A stretch of 64,000 nucleotides of DNA from Asterias amurensis (GCF_032118995.1 NC_092659.1:8845177-8909176); one strand, 5' to 3'; counted from the first letter of the stretch, positions 46,951 to 59,622 are shown. Numbers and translations are program-made. The notes: generated from the sequence alone by a model not told the origin.

Positions 46951-48088
46951 TTAAAGACAGTGTACACTATTGGTAATTACTCAAAATGATTATTAGCATA
47001 AAACCTCATTTGGTAACGAGTAATGGGGAGAGGTTGATGGTATAAAACATTGTGAGAAACGGCTCCCTCTGAAGTGGAGTAGTTTTCAAGAAAGAAGTAA
47101 TTTTCCACGAACTTGATTTCGAGGTCTCAAGTTTTGAAGGTCTCGAAATCAAGCATCAGAAAGCACACAACTTCGTGTGACATGGGTGTTTTTTCTTTCA
47201 TTTTTAACTCGAAACGTGGACGATCGATTGAGCTCAAACTTTCACAGGTTTGTTATTATATGCACATGTGGAGATACACCACCTGTGAAGACTGGTCTTT
47301 GACAATTATTAGTAGTGTCCACTGTCTTTAAAAGAATCGAACGTGTTCAACAACTGAACAAAACCACCAAACACTCAAACGAACATGTCAATTCTTCTCA
47401 TGTTTACCTTATATCCAAACACAAGTCTATAAAGGATTTACATTTTGTTTTCAATTCATTAGAAAACTGTTACCAAAACTGACATGATTTAGCGCTTTCA
47501 TTAACTCAGTTTTTCCTCCATGCTTAAAGGCAGTGGACTCTACTGGTAATTGTCAAAAACTAGCCTTCACAGTTGGTGTATCTCAACATATGCATACAAT
47601 AACAAACCTGTGAAAACTTGAGCTCAATCAGTCATCGAAGTTGCAAGATAATTATGAAAGAAAAAACACCCTTGTCACTCGAAGTTGATATGGTTGATTT
47701 CGAGACCTCAAGTTCTAAATCTGAGGTCTCGAAATCAAATTCGTGGAAAATTACTTCTTTCTCGAAAACTATGGCACTTCAGAGGGAGCCGTTTCTCATA
47801 ATGTATTATGCCATCAACCTCTCCCCATTACTCGTCACCAAGAAAGGTTTTATGCCAATAACTATTTTGAGCCATTACCAATAGTGCCCACTGCCTTTAA
47901 AAGAATCGAACGGGTTTAACCAAGGAACAAAACCACCAAACACTCAAACGACGATTCTTCGCGTGTTTACCTTGTATCCAAACAAAAGTCTATACAGGAT
48001 TTACTTTTTGTTTTCAATTCATTAGAAAACTGTAACCAAAACTGACATGATTTAACGCTTTCATCAGTTGTTCCTCCATGCTTTAACA
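46951..48088. repeat. Tandem duplication of a MITE plus about 190 bases of flank
   Basis: Unit 1: MITE 46951-47331 then flank 47332-47523. Unit 2: MITE 47524-47900 then flank 47901-48088. The flanks match directly (AAAACCACCAAACACTCAAA, TTTTCAATTCATTAGAAAAC, CCAAAACTGACATGATTTA), yet the two MITEs (both family A) are in opposite orientations. Confidence 0.8.
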
Positions 48089-50910
48089 TATTGATTAACG
48101 ATACTACAAGTACGCAACATTAGCCAGCACTTTAATCAACGCTAATAAATTACTCTGTGCCTTGGTTTTTATTGAGGGTATAAGGAAACCACAACTTGCA
48201 GACCATCTGGGATCAATTTCATAGAGCTGCTTTATGCAAAATGCCGAGTGAACTTAAGTTGGATTTCACAACGAGTTAAGTCTTATCTCGAGTTAGGACG
48301 AGCACTCGTCGACGAGATGCATAGTCCTCGGTTAGGATTCTGACTTAGGAGTAGCCATACGTTTTTTTATATCTCCTAGGACTTGTCCTAAATTAAGTTA
48401 GGACTAGTCCTAATGCTGGAGTTGTTTTTTGATTATGTATTGTATTCTAGTACAGTGGTAAAAGCAGTGTACCTTCACACGTTGAAAGTTTTCTGTGATT
48501 TTTTCCACAAAATAAAGTCAACCTTTCAATACCCTTCTTGATTGAATAATGACATCAAAAACAGCGATCAAAAGTTGCCATGTGTGTGATATTTTAATTG
48601 TCAAAAGACCCCAAATCAGCACTCGAAATTACTGAATTTTTCAACGATAAATGATATTTAAATTGAGTTTGGGATTTTGAATAAGGGAGATACAGTATTG
48701 GGAAGTGTTGCTTAAAGTTGGTTCCATTTAAGAAAGCTGATGTCAAATGGAATGTTGTCTTCCGGCGTGTTGTTCTCCCGTTCAGTAAAATAACATGGCT
48801 TGAAGGTCATTGATTCAACAGAGGGCGCTATCAGACAGAATTCCCACATAATTCGTTTTAAGGAGGCGGCAGAATCTCCGGGGCAGAGTGTACTGTCAAA
48901 TCTCCGAAAAACTCAAAACCAAAGTGCTGTTTCGAGTCCCAGTTTTGACACTTATTTCCATATAAGTTATACCAATAGGGTCTATACTCCACCATAATTG
49001 CTGCGTCCTTCGGCTGGAACGTAAAGCCTTAGGTACCGTGTGTTGCGTAATGCACGTAACCACAACCAGGTGGTTCGCCCAGTGTGTTCTGGTATATGGT
49101 TGGCTGCAAATTGCACCACAGCACCGTGTAAACGGATACATGGTACTGTTAGATACATGGGTCTAATAAAATATAGAACAAAACCCAACAAAATAATGGG
49201 CTGAAAACAAACCAGCATGTTTCTTGCTTTCAGATGACCTCCACTCATATACGAGGAAGAACCACGATCAAGGTTATTTTAACATGGGTTTAGTGACCAG
49301 CAACAAACAAATGAATGAATAAATAAAACACATTTTCTTATAAATTAATTCATAATTCATCTGGCCTTTACCTCAACAGCAGTCGACCTATGTTCTGTAA
49401 TCAGCCAATCCGGCTCTCATGAACACCCCTACCCCCATGCAACCGCGATAAGCAGTTTCGGACTCCACTAACATTTCATGAGTACTAAAATTGGATTTAA
49501 TATCCCGTCAAGTTGCGCACCACCTTGTGGAAACGGAACAGCCTAAAGCAGCAGACCATTCTCAAAATGTGATGACAGAGGAGGCATGAAACAGTTAGTG
49601 ACAAAACGCAGTATAGCATTGTTGCGTCGATGAGCAGACGGTAGGCTACATACACGCGGAAAAATACCAGCGTTGAACACAGACGGTTGTTCCACTAACC
49701 ATCAACTGCGTATAATAAAGTTGTTAACAAATTGATTCAATAGTATTAAGCAGAGTCCATTTCTGTCGCAATTAGAGCTTGGGAGATTTTCTGGTTTCTC
49801 GGAGAGCAGTAGATGTACCAGCATTTTATGAAAAAAAAGATCGAGTATTTAGACTGTTTTGTCTCGTCGTTTGCAATTATAACTGCAGGAGTTGATGTTT
49901 TGAGTGAATTAATAATTTCTGGATGAGTCGGCGCGGCTGGGAGTTGTCTGTGTACCGGCCATATCGCCGCTGGCAAGGCAGACCGAGCTACGATCATCCT
50001 CGCACTGCAGCCCCCGGGGCCGTTGTTTTAAGACAATCGTAACTGTTTTCTTTGCGGGAATTGCCTGCTCCGAAAGTCACCCCTTGTTTATTTTTGCAGG
50101 AGTTCATTATCATATTGTTCAGGTTTCATAAAAGTTGGATAACTGATAGGAAGATGTGTATCTATTGATCATAAACTCTCGGGAGGATTTTCGTCAATTT
50201 ATTCAGCGGCAAGATGGTATTCTGCGTGGAGCTCAACAAAGTCTAGTGAGCACGAACTTCGTTGCAATTAGTTTTGTCTCCACTGGGAGCATTGCGCCGT
50301 TCACTACGGTGAACCATTGCTGAATCACCTTGGATACGTTGAATGCAATGCAATCTGGTTGATGGGTAGTCTAATACATAATTATAGCAGTACATCTCCT
50401 GAAGCCAATCGAAGAGAACGGACCCTCAATACTGAATCAATGTATACATACTCTCCTATTGTGTGCAGTTAATTTCCCAAAGCTACATCTTCATGAAGTT
50501 ATAGAGCAGACAACAGACGTTATTATCGAATTGTTCGGAAGTAATTGCGCGAGTTGAGTTTATGCACATAACGCGCATCACGCTCATGTTGAGGTAATTG
50601 CAAATCTTTCGAAGATTGCGTGTCCCAGCCAGTCATCAACCCCTTGTTGAATTGTTTTACAGGACTGCAAGAGTGAAGTCGAAGAAGGATGTGTGATGAT
50701 GGAGAACTTGATTAAGTTGAAGCTATAAGGAGATTTTCATCTTTGTGCTTGTAGAATTAAACCGTCTGAGAAGACGGATCAAGGTGACAGCAACAGCATC
50801 GTCTTTGAGAAGACGAAGTATCGACCATATCTATCGTCCACAGACAAGGAGGGAGGATTGTGAAGTTTTTGTTACGAAGAAGGAAAGAGACAGACCGTCT
50901 TTATTTTGAG
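48089..50910. other. Gene-free stretch and putative 5' leader
   Basis: It holds a GTTAGGACGAG palindrome (48258-48420) and a partial SINE (48890-49150). From about 49990 the DNA is less AT-rich, consistent with a 5' untranslated region of the frame starting at 50911. Hairpin-forming sequences are at 50762-50777 and 50800-50815. Confidence 0.45.
48890..49150 (+). mobile_element. Partial tRNA-derived SINE
   Basis: A B-box-like TTTCGAGTCCCAGTTTTGAC is followed by body words GGAACGTAAAGCCTTAGGTA and GCGTAATGCACGTAA, the opposite orientation to the copies at 20282 and 39655. The A box is gone. Confidence 0.65.
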
Positions 50911-50997
50911 ATGGAGAGGGTGTTCGGTGTGATCTGGGCGGCGTCTCTGTATCTCATAGTCGGTGGGCTGCAAAATGGTGCAACATTTACACAACAG
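50911..50997 (+). CDS. First coding exon of a probable secreted or membrane protein
   Basis: ATG in good context (GAG ATG G) opens 29 codons, MERVFGVIWAASLYLIVGGL and then QNGATFTQQ, ending exactly at a consensus donor (ACAACAG before GTGAGTG) in phase 0. The first 20-odd residues form a typical signal peptide. The protein is not recognised. The best next exon I see is at 53078. Confidence 0.55.
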
Positions 50998-53077
50998 GTG
51001 AGTGTATTAACTGCTTGCTGGAAGTGGAAGTTGTTTTAATTTGTAAAGAGGTTTTTTTGTTTGTATACGGTCGGGAAGGGGGAGACGAAACCAGTGAATT
51101 ATTTCTGAAATGACGTAGGGCAGATATTATAGGTATTTTGGAGGCAACCGAATGCACTGCATGCAAAGGAACACTGCAGAAGCACAACATGTATTTGTTT
51201 CTAGTAGTGTTTTACTGTCCCAAAGAAATATGTAAAAACTACAGAGCTGAGCCCAAGTTCTTTTAGCTGCTTACCCAGACAAATTTGATTGTAACACGAG
51301 GGTGATTATATCAAATATAAGCGCATATTTACGCGGTAAGCAGTGTCATAACACTGAGCACCGGACCCCGTTTCATTAATGTCTAAAGACGGGTAGGGGA
51401 CACGAGACAAGTGATTTATTTCTGAAATATGAGACGAAGGGAATTTGTGCTTATGTTGACACATTTATCAACCAGTTTTTCAAGTCCATTTTATGCTCGT
51501 CATCTACCCCTGTCGACCTGACAAAGTTACGAACATAATACCAAGACGTCGTAGACCCTAGACAGTAAACTTAGTTTTACAAATTAATTTATAGTTTTGA
51601 GTTAATCTCAGGTCAACAGTGAATGGGACTGCGCCATCACAAATCATTTCGTTGCGAATTTCTTTTTAGGTCCGGCACCAGATGTAACAATGTAAACTTT
51701 ATGGAATTTGGACTGGGAACCAGGGTCTAGCAAGATTATTTTCTGCTTAGCAAAGTTGTTTGCTAATTGGTTGTGTGACGCGGACAATTATTTGATAGGA
51801 AGAGGAATATTGTTTATTTTTATTTTTTGAGATCTTACAATGTAATCAATTGTGAGCTTGTAATATAACTAATAAGGGGTCAAGACTTAAAACAAGACCA
51901 AGAACGTTATGGGTCTTATGTATGCGGTCGGTGGTTATAGGGGATTGTAAATGTGAAACGGGATATGGTTTTTGGGCAGGGGTTAGCCCTGGCGGCCTTA
52001 CACTTTTGTATCACACTTTGTATCTGTGTACAGAGAAAAGAGTCATTTATATAGGGGTTGGCAGGGGTATTCGTCAGTGGCCGGCAAAGGCAAATACTAA
52101 GCTGGAAATTGATTGGTGTGGAAACTGTTTCCTGTCCGGTGACATGGTGAGATAAATGCAGAGTATGAGATGGAATCTCGTGAAAATGACAGTGTCATTT
52201 TCAAAAATGCCTTGCGTTTTACTACTATTAATAATGGAATCGTACAAAGTAAACAAGTGAGCTTGTAATGTGACTAATACGGGCTTAACCACAACGCTAT
52301 TTATAGGGGCGTTTCAAAGCGCCCAGACAGTATATTTCCTGTCAGGTATGTGGAGCTTCGTACTAAAGTATGATACCTATTTCTATAAAGCACCATGTAA
52401 CCCCGGGTTACATGGTGCCGTGGTACAATATGCGGCCGATCAGCAGTAACACTGGGGCAAACCCCTTCTCTTTACGAAAAGTGTAGATTACAGCGCATAC
52501 GTGCAATACACAACACACGGGATCAACTGATTTACGTCACATCCGAAGGACGCATAAACAATGGTTAGAAGGGCCTTGCTTAATGGCACAAAATAAGTGT
52601 CACGTAGGCCTATGTGCGTAAAATACAAATATGAATGAACCTTGCGTTCACGACATTGCATGGGTCTCAATATTTAGCTAACGTGCGTGCAAGCACACAG
52701 GACTCTATGAATAAATTATCAACTTTTAAGATGATCCTCCATAAAATTATCCACCCGATATGGATAAATAAACAAAGATGTTTTTTCTACATTGCGTTTC
52801 ATACGATCCTCCAAATGCACTTAACAAGCTACTTATGCCATTTTAAAGGTGATAGGTTTTGTGTTTATATTTTTGGATAATGCAGTAGCGTTTGAGTCAT
52901 CAACGCAAAAAGTTAACCTTTAAAAGTTAAGAACACGTAACCTACTTTTATCAACTTGCAGACAGAACATTGGTGCCTCTTTCGGTTGCCCCTCCCCCAC
53001 CAAGAAATTCCCTTATTTTAAAATACAGTTTGATCATTCCAACCTTTTTTACAATTAAATTACTTGTCTGCTATCAG
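50998..53077. other. Probable intron of the signal-peptide gene
   Basis: It contains a SINE (52277-52607). Other open frames, such as 51922-52155, have no family signature. Confidence 0.45.
52277..52607 (-). mobile_element. tRNA-derived SINE lacking its tRNA head
   Basis: Body words GTATGTGGAGCTTCGTAC, AAAGCACCATGTAACCCCGG and GCGGCCGATCAGCAG match the copies at 20282 and 39655. The homology stops at AAGTGTCACG, where the B box should begin. Confidence 0.7.
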
Positions 53078-53257
53078 CCATCCAAGAAATTGAACTGTGT
53101 AGATCACATTGAAGAAAGGCTTCTGAAGTTGGAGCGACTGTTTCACACTCATGGTAGAGCAACAACAGCTGCTGATGACGTTTGTCGCCACATGCCTGGG
53201 GCCAATGTGATACAACGAATGTTTCAGAATGATAGAGATTTCAGCTGTGACGGTTAG
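53078..53257 (+). CDS. Candidate second exon of the signal-peptide gene
   Basis: A plausible acceptor (TTGTCTGCTATCAG) opens a phase-0 frame, PSKKLNCVDHIEERLLKLER, then LFHTHGRATTAADDVCRHMP, and on to FSCDG and a TAG. Joined to 50911-50997 it would give an 88-residue secreted peptide with three cysteines in this exon. It may instead continue through a weak donor (ACG before GTTAGG) to unseen exons. The helix-like ERLLKLERLF segment is visible; no family is recognised. Confidence 0.35.
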   Translation, partial: PSKKLNCVDHIEERLLKLERLFHTHGRATTAADDVCRHMPGANVIQRMFQNDRDFSCDG

Positions 53258-54920
53258 GCTAAGGGTACGTTCACACGAGTATAGCTAACTTTCGGGTACA
53301 TTCACACGAGTAATGAACTTCGCTTAACCTCACTGCTATAACAGCGAACTTTAATTGTAGACCGTGTGCACGCAAACATGCTAACTTCGCTGCTAAGTCC
53401 AAAAAAATCCGCCACTAAGTTTAGTATTTTGACGAGTGATTCTTGGGCCTATGGAATGAAAATGGTTATTATACTGTCCATGCTTGACTCTCATTACTTG
53501 CAAAAAGACAGGCCATTATCTTGTGAGTGATGAACACTTGAATTCAACCAAATTAAGGTAGTTTTTACACGAACAATGTGCAGATGAGTTATGTGAAACT
53601 CAAACGGATGGCATAATTACTGCCATATAAGGAAGTTTACGGTTGGGCAGTCTTTGGCAATCTCCATGAAGGAAACAACACACTCCTTCCAGTTTTCGGG
53701 TAAAATTTACCTTGTAGTAAAGATACATTATTTTCATTTTGCATCAGTGCAGTTGGCTGCACCAAACAACGCATACACACACAAAATTTGGAGAGCGCAT
53801 TAATTAGTTCCATTTCAACCTTCTAGTTTTCACAAAACACCATCAGCTCATTGTCTGGCCAAAACTAACGATAAGGAACAACAGATGACCACAACGAGTA
53901 CTTCGTCATTCGAAGTTCAAAAACCTAAACATCTTACAATTTGACATTAAAGGAACATTACAAAATTGGTTTTGCCAACAAAACAGTTGTTGCCAGTGTA
54001 AGCACTTTATGTAATCCACCATAAATCTATAATAAACTGACAAACCTGTATAAGTTTGAGATTGATCGGCCAATGGGTCACGTGAATATAGTGAAAACCG
54101 ATTACACATTTTGCATTCATTGAACAAAAAAATAAATAAAACGCTCACTGAGCGATAAACTCCAATCGCAAAGTTAAATTATTTATTTTTAAACAAATAT
54201 GGCAGTTCTGGCGGAAATATTTCTAGGGATGTTTAAAACTATTTTCATCATAGACAGTGTAGGTTTGTTGTAAAGCTGTTATCTTCACGATTTTGTTTTC
54301 TCCCTTTAACAGTATTTTTTTTAGAACCCTACGTACGGAGGCTACATATCATTGTCTTTCGGGAAAAATAAATTAACTCCTGTCCACTACACTACATGTA
54401 TAAAGAAAAATCTGCTCAGTGATTATGATTATTGATTAATTATGAAAGCTCCCTTATTAAATTCCTCCTCCCAGTAAAAAACTTCAGAAGAAAGATTTCA
54501 CGCGTCCGTAGTGCCATTTAAAACACACAGTCCTACTACGGTCCGAAAGCGCAGAATGCCACGGGAAGGAGAGCCATGACATTGGGTCCCGATGCAATTG
54601 ATCACAGGCTGGTTTATTTGATTTTTAATTAAAAGCTAGAAGGTGAGAATAATCCTACACCAAAGGACAATGACGTAACTAGCTTCCTCTTTTAATAAGG
54701 CGGCACACTCAATGCACCGGAGCTCGTGTCATACAGCTTTCGAGATAATCATCGACATTCGTCGACTTTTTGAAACAAAATTCACTTGAAAATTTCTTCA
54801 AAATTCTCAAGCAGAAAGACTGAAACTTCGACTCACCGTCTCAGTGTCAGCATTAGTCTATGATGAGATGAATTATCGCGGTCAAGCAACGTCTGTGATT
54901 TAGAAAAGGCATCTTGTTGT
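53258..54920. other. Gene-free stretch
   Basis: Just after the candidate exon is a TTCACACGAGTA duplication (53273-53302). A family D MITE is at 53947-54312. The rest shows no coding signal. Confidence 0.5.
53947..54312. mobile_element. TTAA MITE family D
   Basis: It begins TTAAAGGAACATTACAAAAT and shares AAAACAGTTGTTGCCAGTGT and AAAACGCTCACTGAGCGATA with 22091-22474. The right end is eroded. Confidence 0.75.
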
Positions 54921-55130
54921 ATAATTAGGACAACTCGACATTTTAGAATCAGTAAGTCGACTTAGCGATATATATTAAGCGAGGACAAGTCGACATCTGA
55001 CTTCAATAAGTCGACCTGGCGAGATGATTTTTAATGATAAGTTGACCTTTTTGGGTTCAGAAAGTCGACTGTGTAAAAACCTTATTAGGACAAGTCGACA
55101 TCCTTATCTCAGCAGGTCGACTTGGAGTTT
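54921..55130. repeat. Four-unit tandem repeat of about 53 bases with GTCGAC motifs
   Basis: The units share the layout AGGACAAGTCGACAT ... TCAGNAAGTCGACTTGG, starting near 54926, 54982, 55032 and 55086. Each unit has two GTCGAC-like sites about 20 bases apart, facing each other. Confidence 0.75.
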
Positions 55131-56506
55131 ATTTTACCTATGTGTCTGCTGATGTAGTGTGACACTTTAGAGCTTCGTAGAATAGATGAATAAATTAACA
55201 ACTGGGAAAGTTGCCACATCGCAGGTGTAAACACAAAATGGCTTATTCATCTTGAGGTTTTTCAATCAATAGCAAATGTCTTGAAGATGTTCGCCATTAT
55301 ACTTCACGAACACTTAACCTTCAGTACTATGCCTCCCCGCAGAGGAAGTGAGGGCGAGAGATTAACTAATCACAGATCCAAACATATCCGAAATAATCAA
55401 CCATTGCTGTCCCAGTAATTGGTCTCACCTGACCGTATGTTGGGATAATAATTCACGCAATGTGGCCAGGCGAAAGAGAAAAAAATTGGTTTTCGCCTCA
55501 TATAGAAATAATTGTCTTATGTTTGACACCGCACTTACCTTTACTTTGTTATATTCATTGTGCGTGGAGAATGGTAAGGAAAAGTTCAAAACAGCAACAG
55601 TGTTGTTTCTTTTTCTCACAAGGGATTTGAAGAAAAAAATATACCTACTTGTAGTTGTTAGTTTCTTTTTATCTGTATGGTATCAGGTTGGCTGGATGGC
55701 TCGGTGGTTTCTGTCCATGTCTTTAACCTCTGTTGACCCCGGTTCAAGTCCTCCCAGACCTAGTTGGATCCATGCTTGCGGTTCGGGTTTTCATTCCCAT
55801 CTACCCCTATGTACCTAAACATTTTTGCTCGTTTCCGGTTCACAATCGTGTTGATTTCGCTTGCGCTGGATATCAAATGAAATAAATAAATACACAAATA
55901 ATCAAATAGCTATATATGCATACTCATGAAAATTAAGTATCTAAGTTGTTTTAACAATAGAAAACTTCACTTGTTATTTTTGTTGTTTTTAGAAACGAAT
56001 AGTCTACCATTGCTTTAATAGTATATTATGATAATTGATACAAATATGATATAATTGAAGCATATATAATTATGAGGTTAAAACTAAATATCAACAAATT
56101 ACCGTTGGTTGTTTTGAAATAAATTATATGCACATCTTGGTTCTATCGTGTATGTATACTTTATAATTAAAATTTGTTAATGATTAAAATAATATTCTTC
56201 CAAAACACAGCGATGTTAAGTGTCTGTTGCATGCTTATGACGCCTTTATATGAAACAGTAGGATTGAATTAAAAATGGAATTACTCTTGAAGCGCAACAA
56301 CGTTGAATATATTATACCATGTACAGTTTTGATTTTCTAGTTGGCTCAAAGGGACGTTTTTTTTCATGAGACATCCCACGACGCGTGAATGCTGCTTAAT
56401 TACCGACTAGGGATTTCCCTTCTGTTCACGTCTAGGCTTATTAAGGGAAATCCACAATGACGATTCAATCATACTTCCTCCATGATTCAATCATGATTGG
56501 TATAGT
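55131..56506. other. Gene-free stretch with a SINE
   Basis: No gene is recognised. A tRNA-derived SINE is at 55684-55912; the rest is AT-rich. Confidence 0.55.
55684..55912 (+). mobile_element. tRNA-derived SINE, third family
   Basis: A-box-like TGGCTCGGTGGTTTCTG and B-box-like CCGGTTCAAGTCCTCCCAG are followed by a short body with CCCATCTACCCC and an AAATAAATAAAT tail. Its head and body differ from both other SINE families in the window. Confidence 0.65.
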
Positions 56507-57010
56507 GCCCCGTCCAATATTGGGTGCTGTGGTTTATGTTGTGACTTCGGCTGTAGCCCCGGATTGGCTTTGGATTTGACTTCGGATCTGGATCTGGTAG
56601 GCTATGGTTTTGGACTTGGCTCTGGCTCAATCTTGGAGTAATGAACATTTCCCTGCCTCCCTGGCCCTATGATTTGTATAGTACCCCATCCCAAATTGTT
56701 GCTGCGGCTTCTGTTGCGGGTTCGGCTGTAGCACCGGATTTTGCCGCGTGCGATTTGACTCCGGATCTGGCTCTGGAGTAGGCTATGGCTATACTCATAG
56801 ATTAAGATGTTCCTTGGAGTAATGAAGATATTCCTTAGAGTAAGGAAGATGTTCCTTGGAGTAAGAAAGATGTTCCTTTGAGTTAGAAAGATGTATTGGA
56901 GTAAGCAAGGTGTTCCTTCTTCCATGATTCACCATCGTGACTGTGTCTTATGTTGCGGATTCGGCTGTAGCTCCGGACTTGTCATTCGATTTGACTCCGG
57001 ATCTGAATCT
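56507..57010. repeat. Minisatellite block with two repeat scales
   Basis: Units of roughly 170-240 bases share TTCGGCTGTAGCACCGGATT and GATTTGACTCCGGATCTG (near 56545, 56725 and 56955). Between them, 56805-56925, a roughly 24-base unit (AGATGTTCCTTGGAGTAAG) repeats about five times. The repetitive minus-strand frame over this block is an artefact. Confidence 0.7.
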
Positions 57011-59622
57011 CGAGTAGGCCGTGAAGCCGTACCTGGCCTATCTAGGCTCCGCTTTAAGCTTCACCTCCCGCTTATATTTCTACTCTGTGGCTGAAGATTA
57101 AGCACTTGGACTACTTTAGGCATAGGCTTCGGCTCTGATGGCTCACGTTTAAACTTAGACGTTTTTATGTCGCCCAAAATAGCACCTTTAGACTTCGTCA
57201 GACCATGGACCACGAGCTGCAGCTTCGAGTGGTAAGGTAAAAGTGTGCAAAATAACCGTTGAACCTCATGCTAAAAGAACATGTTTTTCGGGATGACCAG
57301 TGGGACCACACTTGTTTATAATAAAGTGTATCAACTGCCAACCCCAATTGTATTGAAAATTGTTCTCCCTTGCATTGCCCCTTCGTGGACTCCGGTTTTG
57401 GAACCTCGCCTTCGCCAAGGAGCATTGATTACATTTTACGCAGTTTGCTTAGCAACTTAGATCGTATTACAAGCCCCTTCTACAGATGAATCATGAGAAT
57501 TCAAACGGTCACTATAGTACTGGAATCAGAGTTACGAACCGAAATCCGATTCTACCGGGTGGTTTACGGATCCAGCCCCCGTCGGGTACCACGCTGTGAC
57601 GGCATAGGTTCTCACGCTAGGCGCGGTCCGTAGCGATCTTAGAAATATGAAATTATACACCGATCTTTGATAATTAAAAAGGACACACTATCGTGTAACG
57701 GAAACACAATCGGCCTTGTTTCTAACGATGGGGAGAGGCTCTTTGTTTCTCTTTTCATTTATTTGCAATTTATCCCCAATTTATATTTTATAATTAGAGA
57801 GGAGATCGTTGGCTTGTGGAGGTTAGTGTTTGTGGTGAGGGGCACAGAGTGCATTGCTCCCGGCAAGACCGCACTGCTGTTCATTATTTTTCTACCATGC
57901 TGTGTGTTTTATTTTTCTCTTTTAGTGAAAAGGTTTCATTTGTTATGTATCTGTCGTAATTAGAGAAAATCAGAGTACTGATGGGTGATTATGGTGATGT
58001 GCTCATGCTCAGTTTATGGTGGTGAACTTAATAAATACACACACCAACTTACTGAAACTTTAAACATTGGAACAATAATACCCCGAGTTGTTCTTTGTTA
58101 TGGAGATGATTTCAGAGGTTCCTTGGAAAATGGATTAGAACAACAATGGAAGTACATGTACATCAAACAGCATATTTGTGTGATTACGTCATTTTGTTCT
58201 TTCCTTTATCCCTGCATGTACTCAAAATCTCCCCAACAGAACATTTCTTGTGGAGCACCGCAGTCTTAAGGTACCGAATATAAGCGGCTCGTAACTGCTA
58301 TAATATGTGTAAACGGGTAGGAAAACCTTGGAACTGGGGTGTTATAACAAAAGGGGACATTAAAGGCTCCAAGTTTGAAAGTGTGTACAAAACTAATGGG
58401 AGCTGTTGCTAAAAAGTTAAAGTAAAAGCAAAAGGGGAACAACAGGAGGTCCCCCAATCGCAGGTGTTTACACACCAACTTGTAGTTGTATTTAAATGTT
58501 CCCCAGTACCATTGTTTCATCTTCTACTACAAGGTATCCATGAGACCTTATGGAGACTTAACAAAAAAGGGAAAATCGGAGTTACCCATAGGGAAATTCT
58601 AAAGTCTGGGGTGTTCACAAGGAATTTGTACAAAGTATGCATAAGGGAGGCTATTAACTCTATGTAGGGACAAAGGAAGGAACAAAAGTTGTTACCACAG
58701 GGATACAAAGAAATAGAATCGGTGTACGGGAAAGAAGGGGGCCGTTGTTTTTATAAAAGTGCTTTCCTCCACTATAAGAACGCATCATCAACGCACGTAA
58801 AAGACCCCAGCCGACGAGTCCCAACCATGCACTGTAGCATGCAGACCTTAAGATTAATCCTAAGTTAGGACGGGTTACTCGTCCTAACTCGAGATAAGAT
58901 CGATCTTAGCGAGGACGGGTTCGCATCGATGTGTCTGGCAGTGCAACTATCTTCAGTTATGAAGGCTGCCCTAGAAAGGAAAAAGAGCAGTAAGAAGAAG
59001 AAGTACTGTACTGTTGTAAATTATTTATCTTATAATCACCAATATGTTTGTTTTATTGCTTTTGCGTTCCATACAACGATCTTCCCTGTTCTTATAAGTA
59101 GCATGTCACGTTCTGCTTGAGGGCTGGGCCGCAGAAAGGGCAAAGCTCGTATTACCTTACGAACTTAGGTGAACCGCGTGCATACTTTTAGGGCGGAGAA
59201 CACTTTGCTTGACGTGAGTGTTGGTCTTGCCACCGTAAATTAACGTGTATAATCTACGTCTCCTGAATGACAAAAAAAAGGCTTCAGTGAAAACATCGTA
59301 CATAATTATTCCCCCTTAGCTTAGAGGCAAATGGAAATGGTTAAAGTTCAAAACAAATTGATTTAATTTCATTTTTTTTATACCACCAACACACCTCAAA
59401 GTTTGAATATTTACTGGCTTCACAAGACAACCACGAACAAAGTATTAAAATTTAAAAGAAAACCTATAACATCCATACAGTTATAATACCTCAGAGAAAA
59501 CACAGAAAATAAGCAAACAGCTTTTTAATTAGCCAGCTATATAGGTATTTTACTACAGTACATAATTTGGTCTTAATCAACTGAACATCTGTTTTCAGTT
59601 TATTCTGTTGATCACAATTCTT
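57011..59622. other. Gene-free stretch
   Basis: A fragment of the GTTAGGACGAG palindrome lies at 58845-58925. Open frames up to 98 codons lack family signatures and splice support. Confidence 0.5.
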
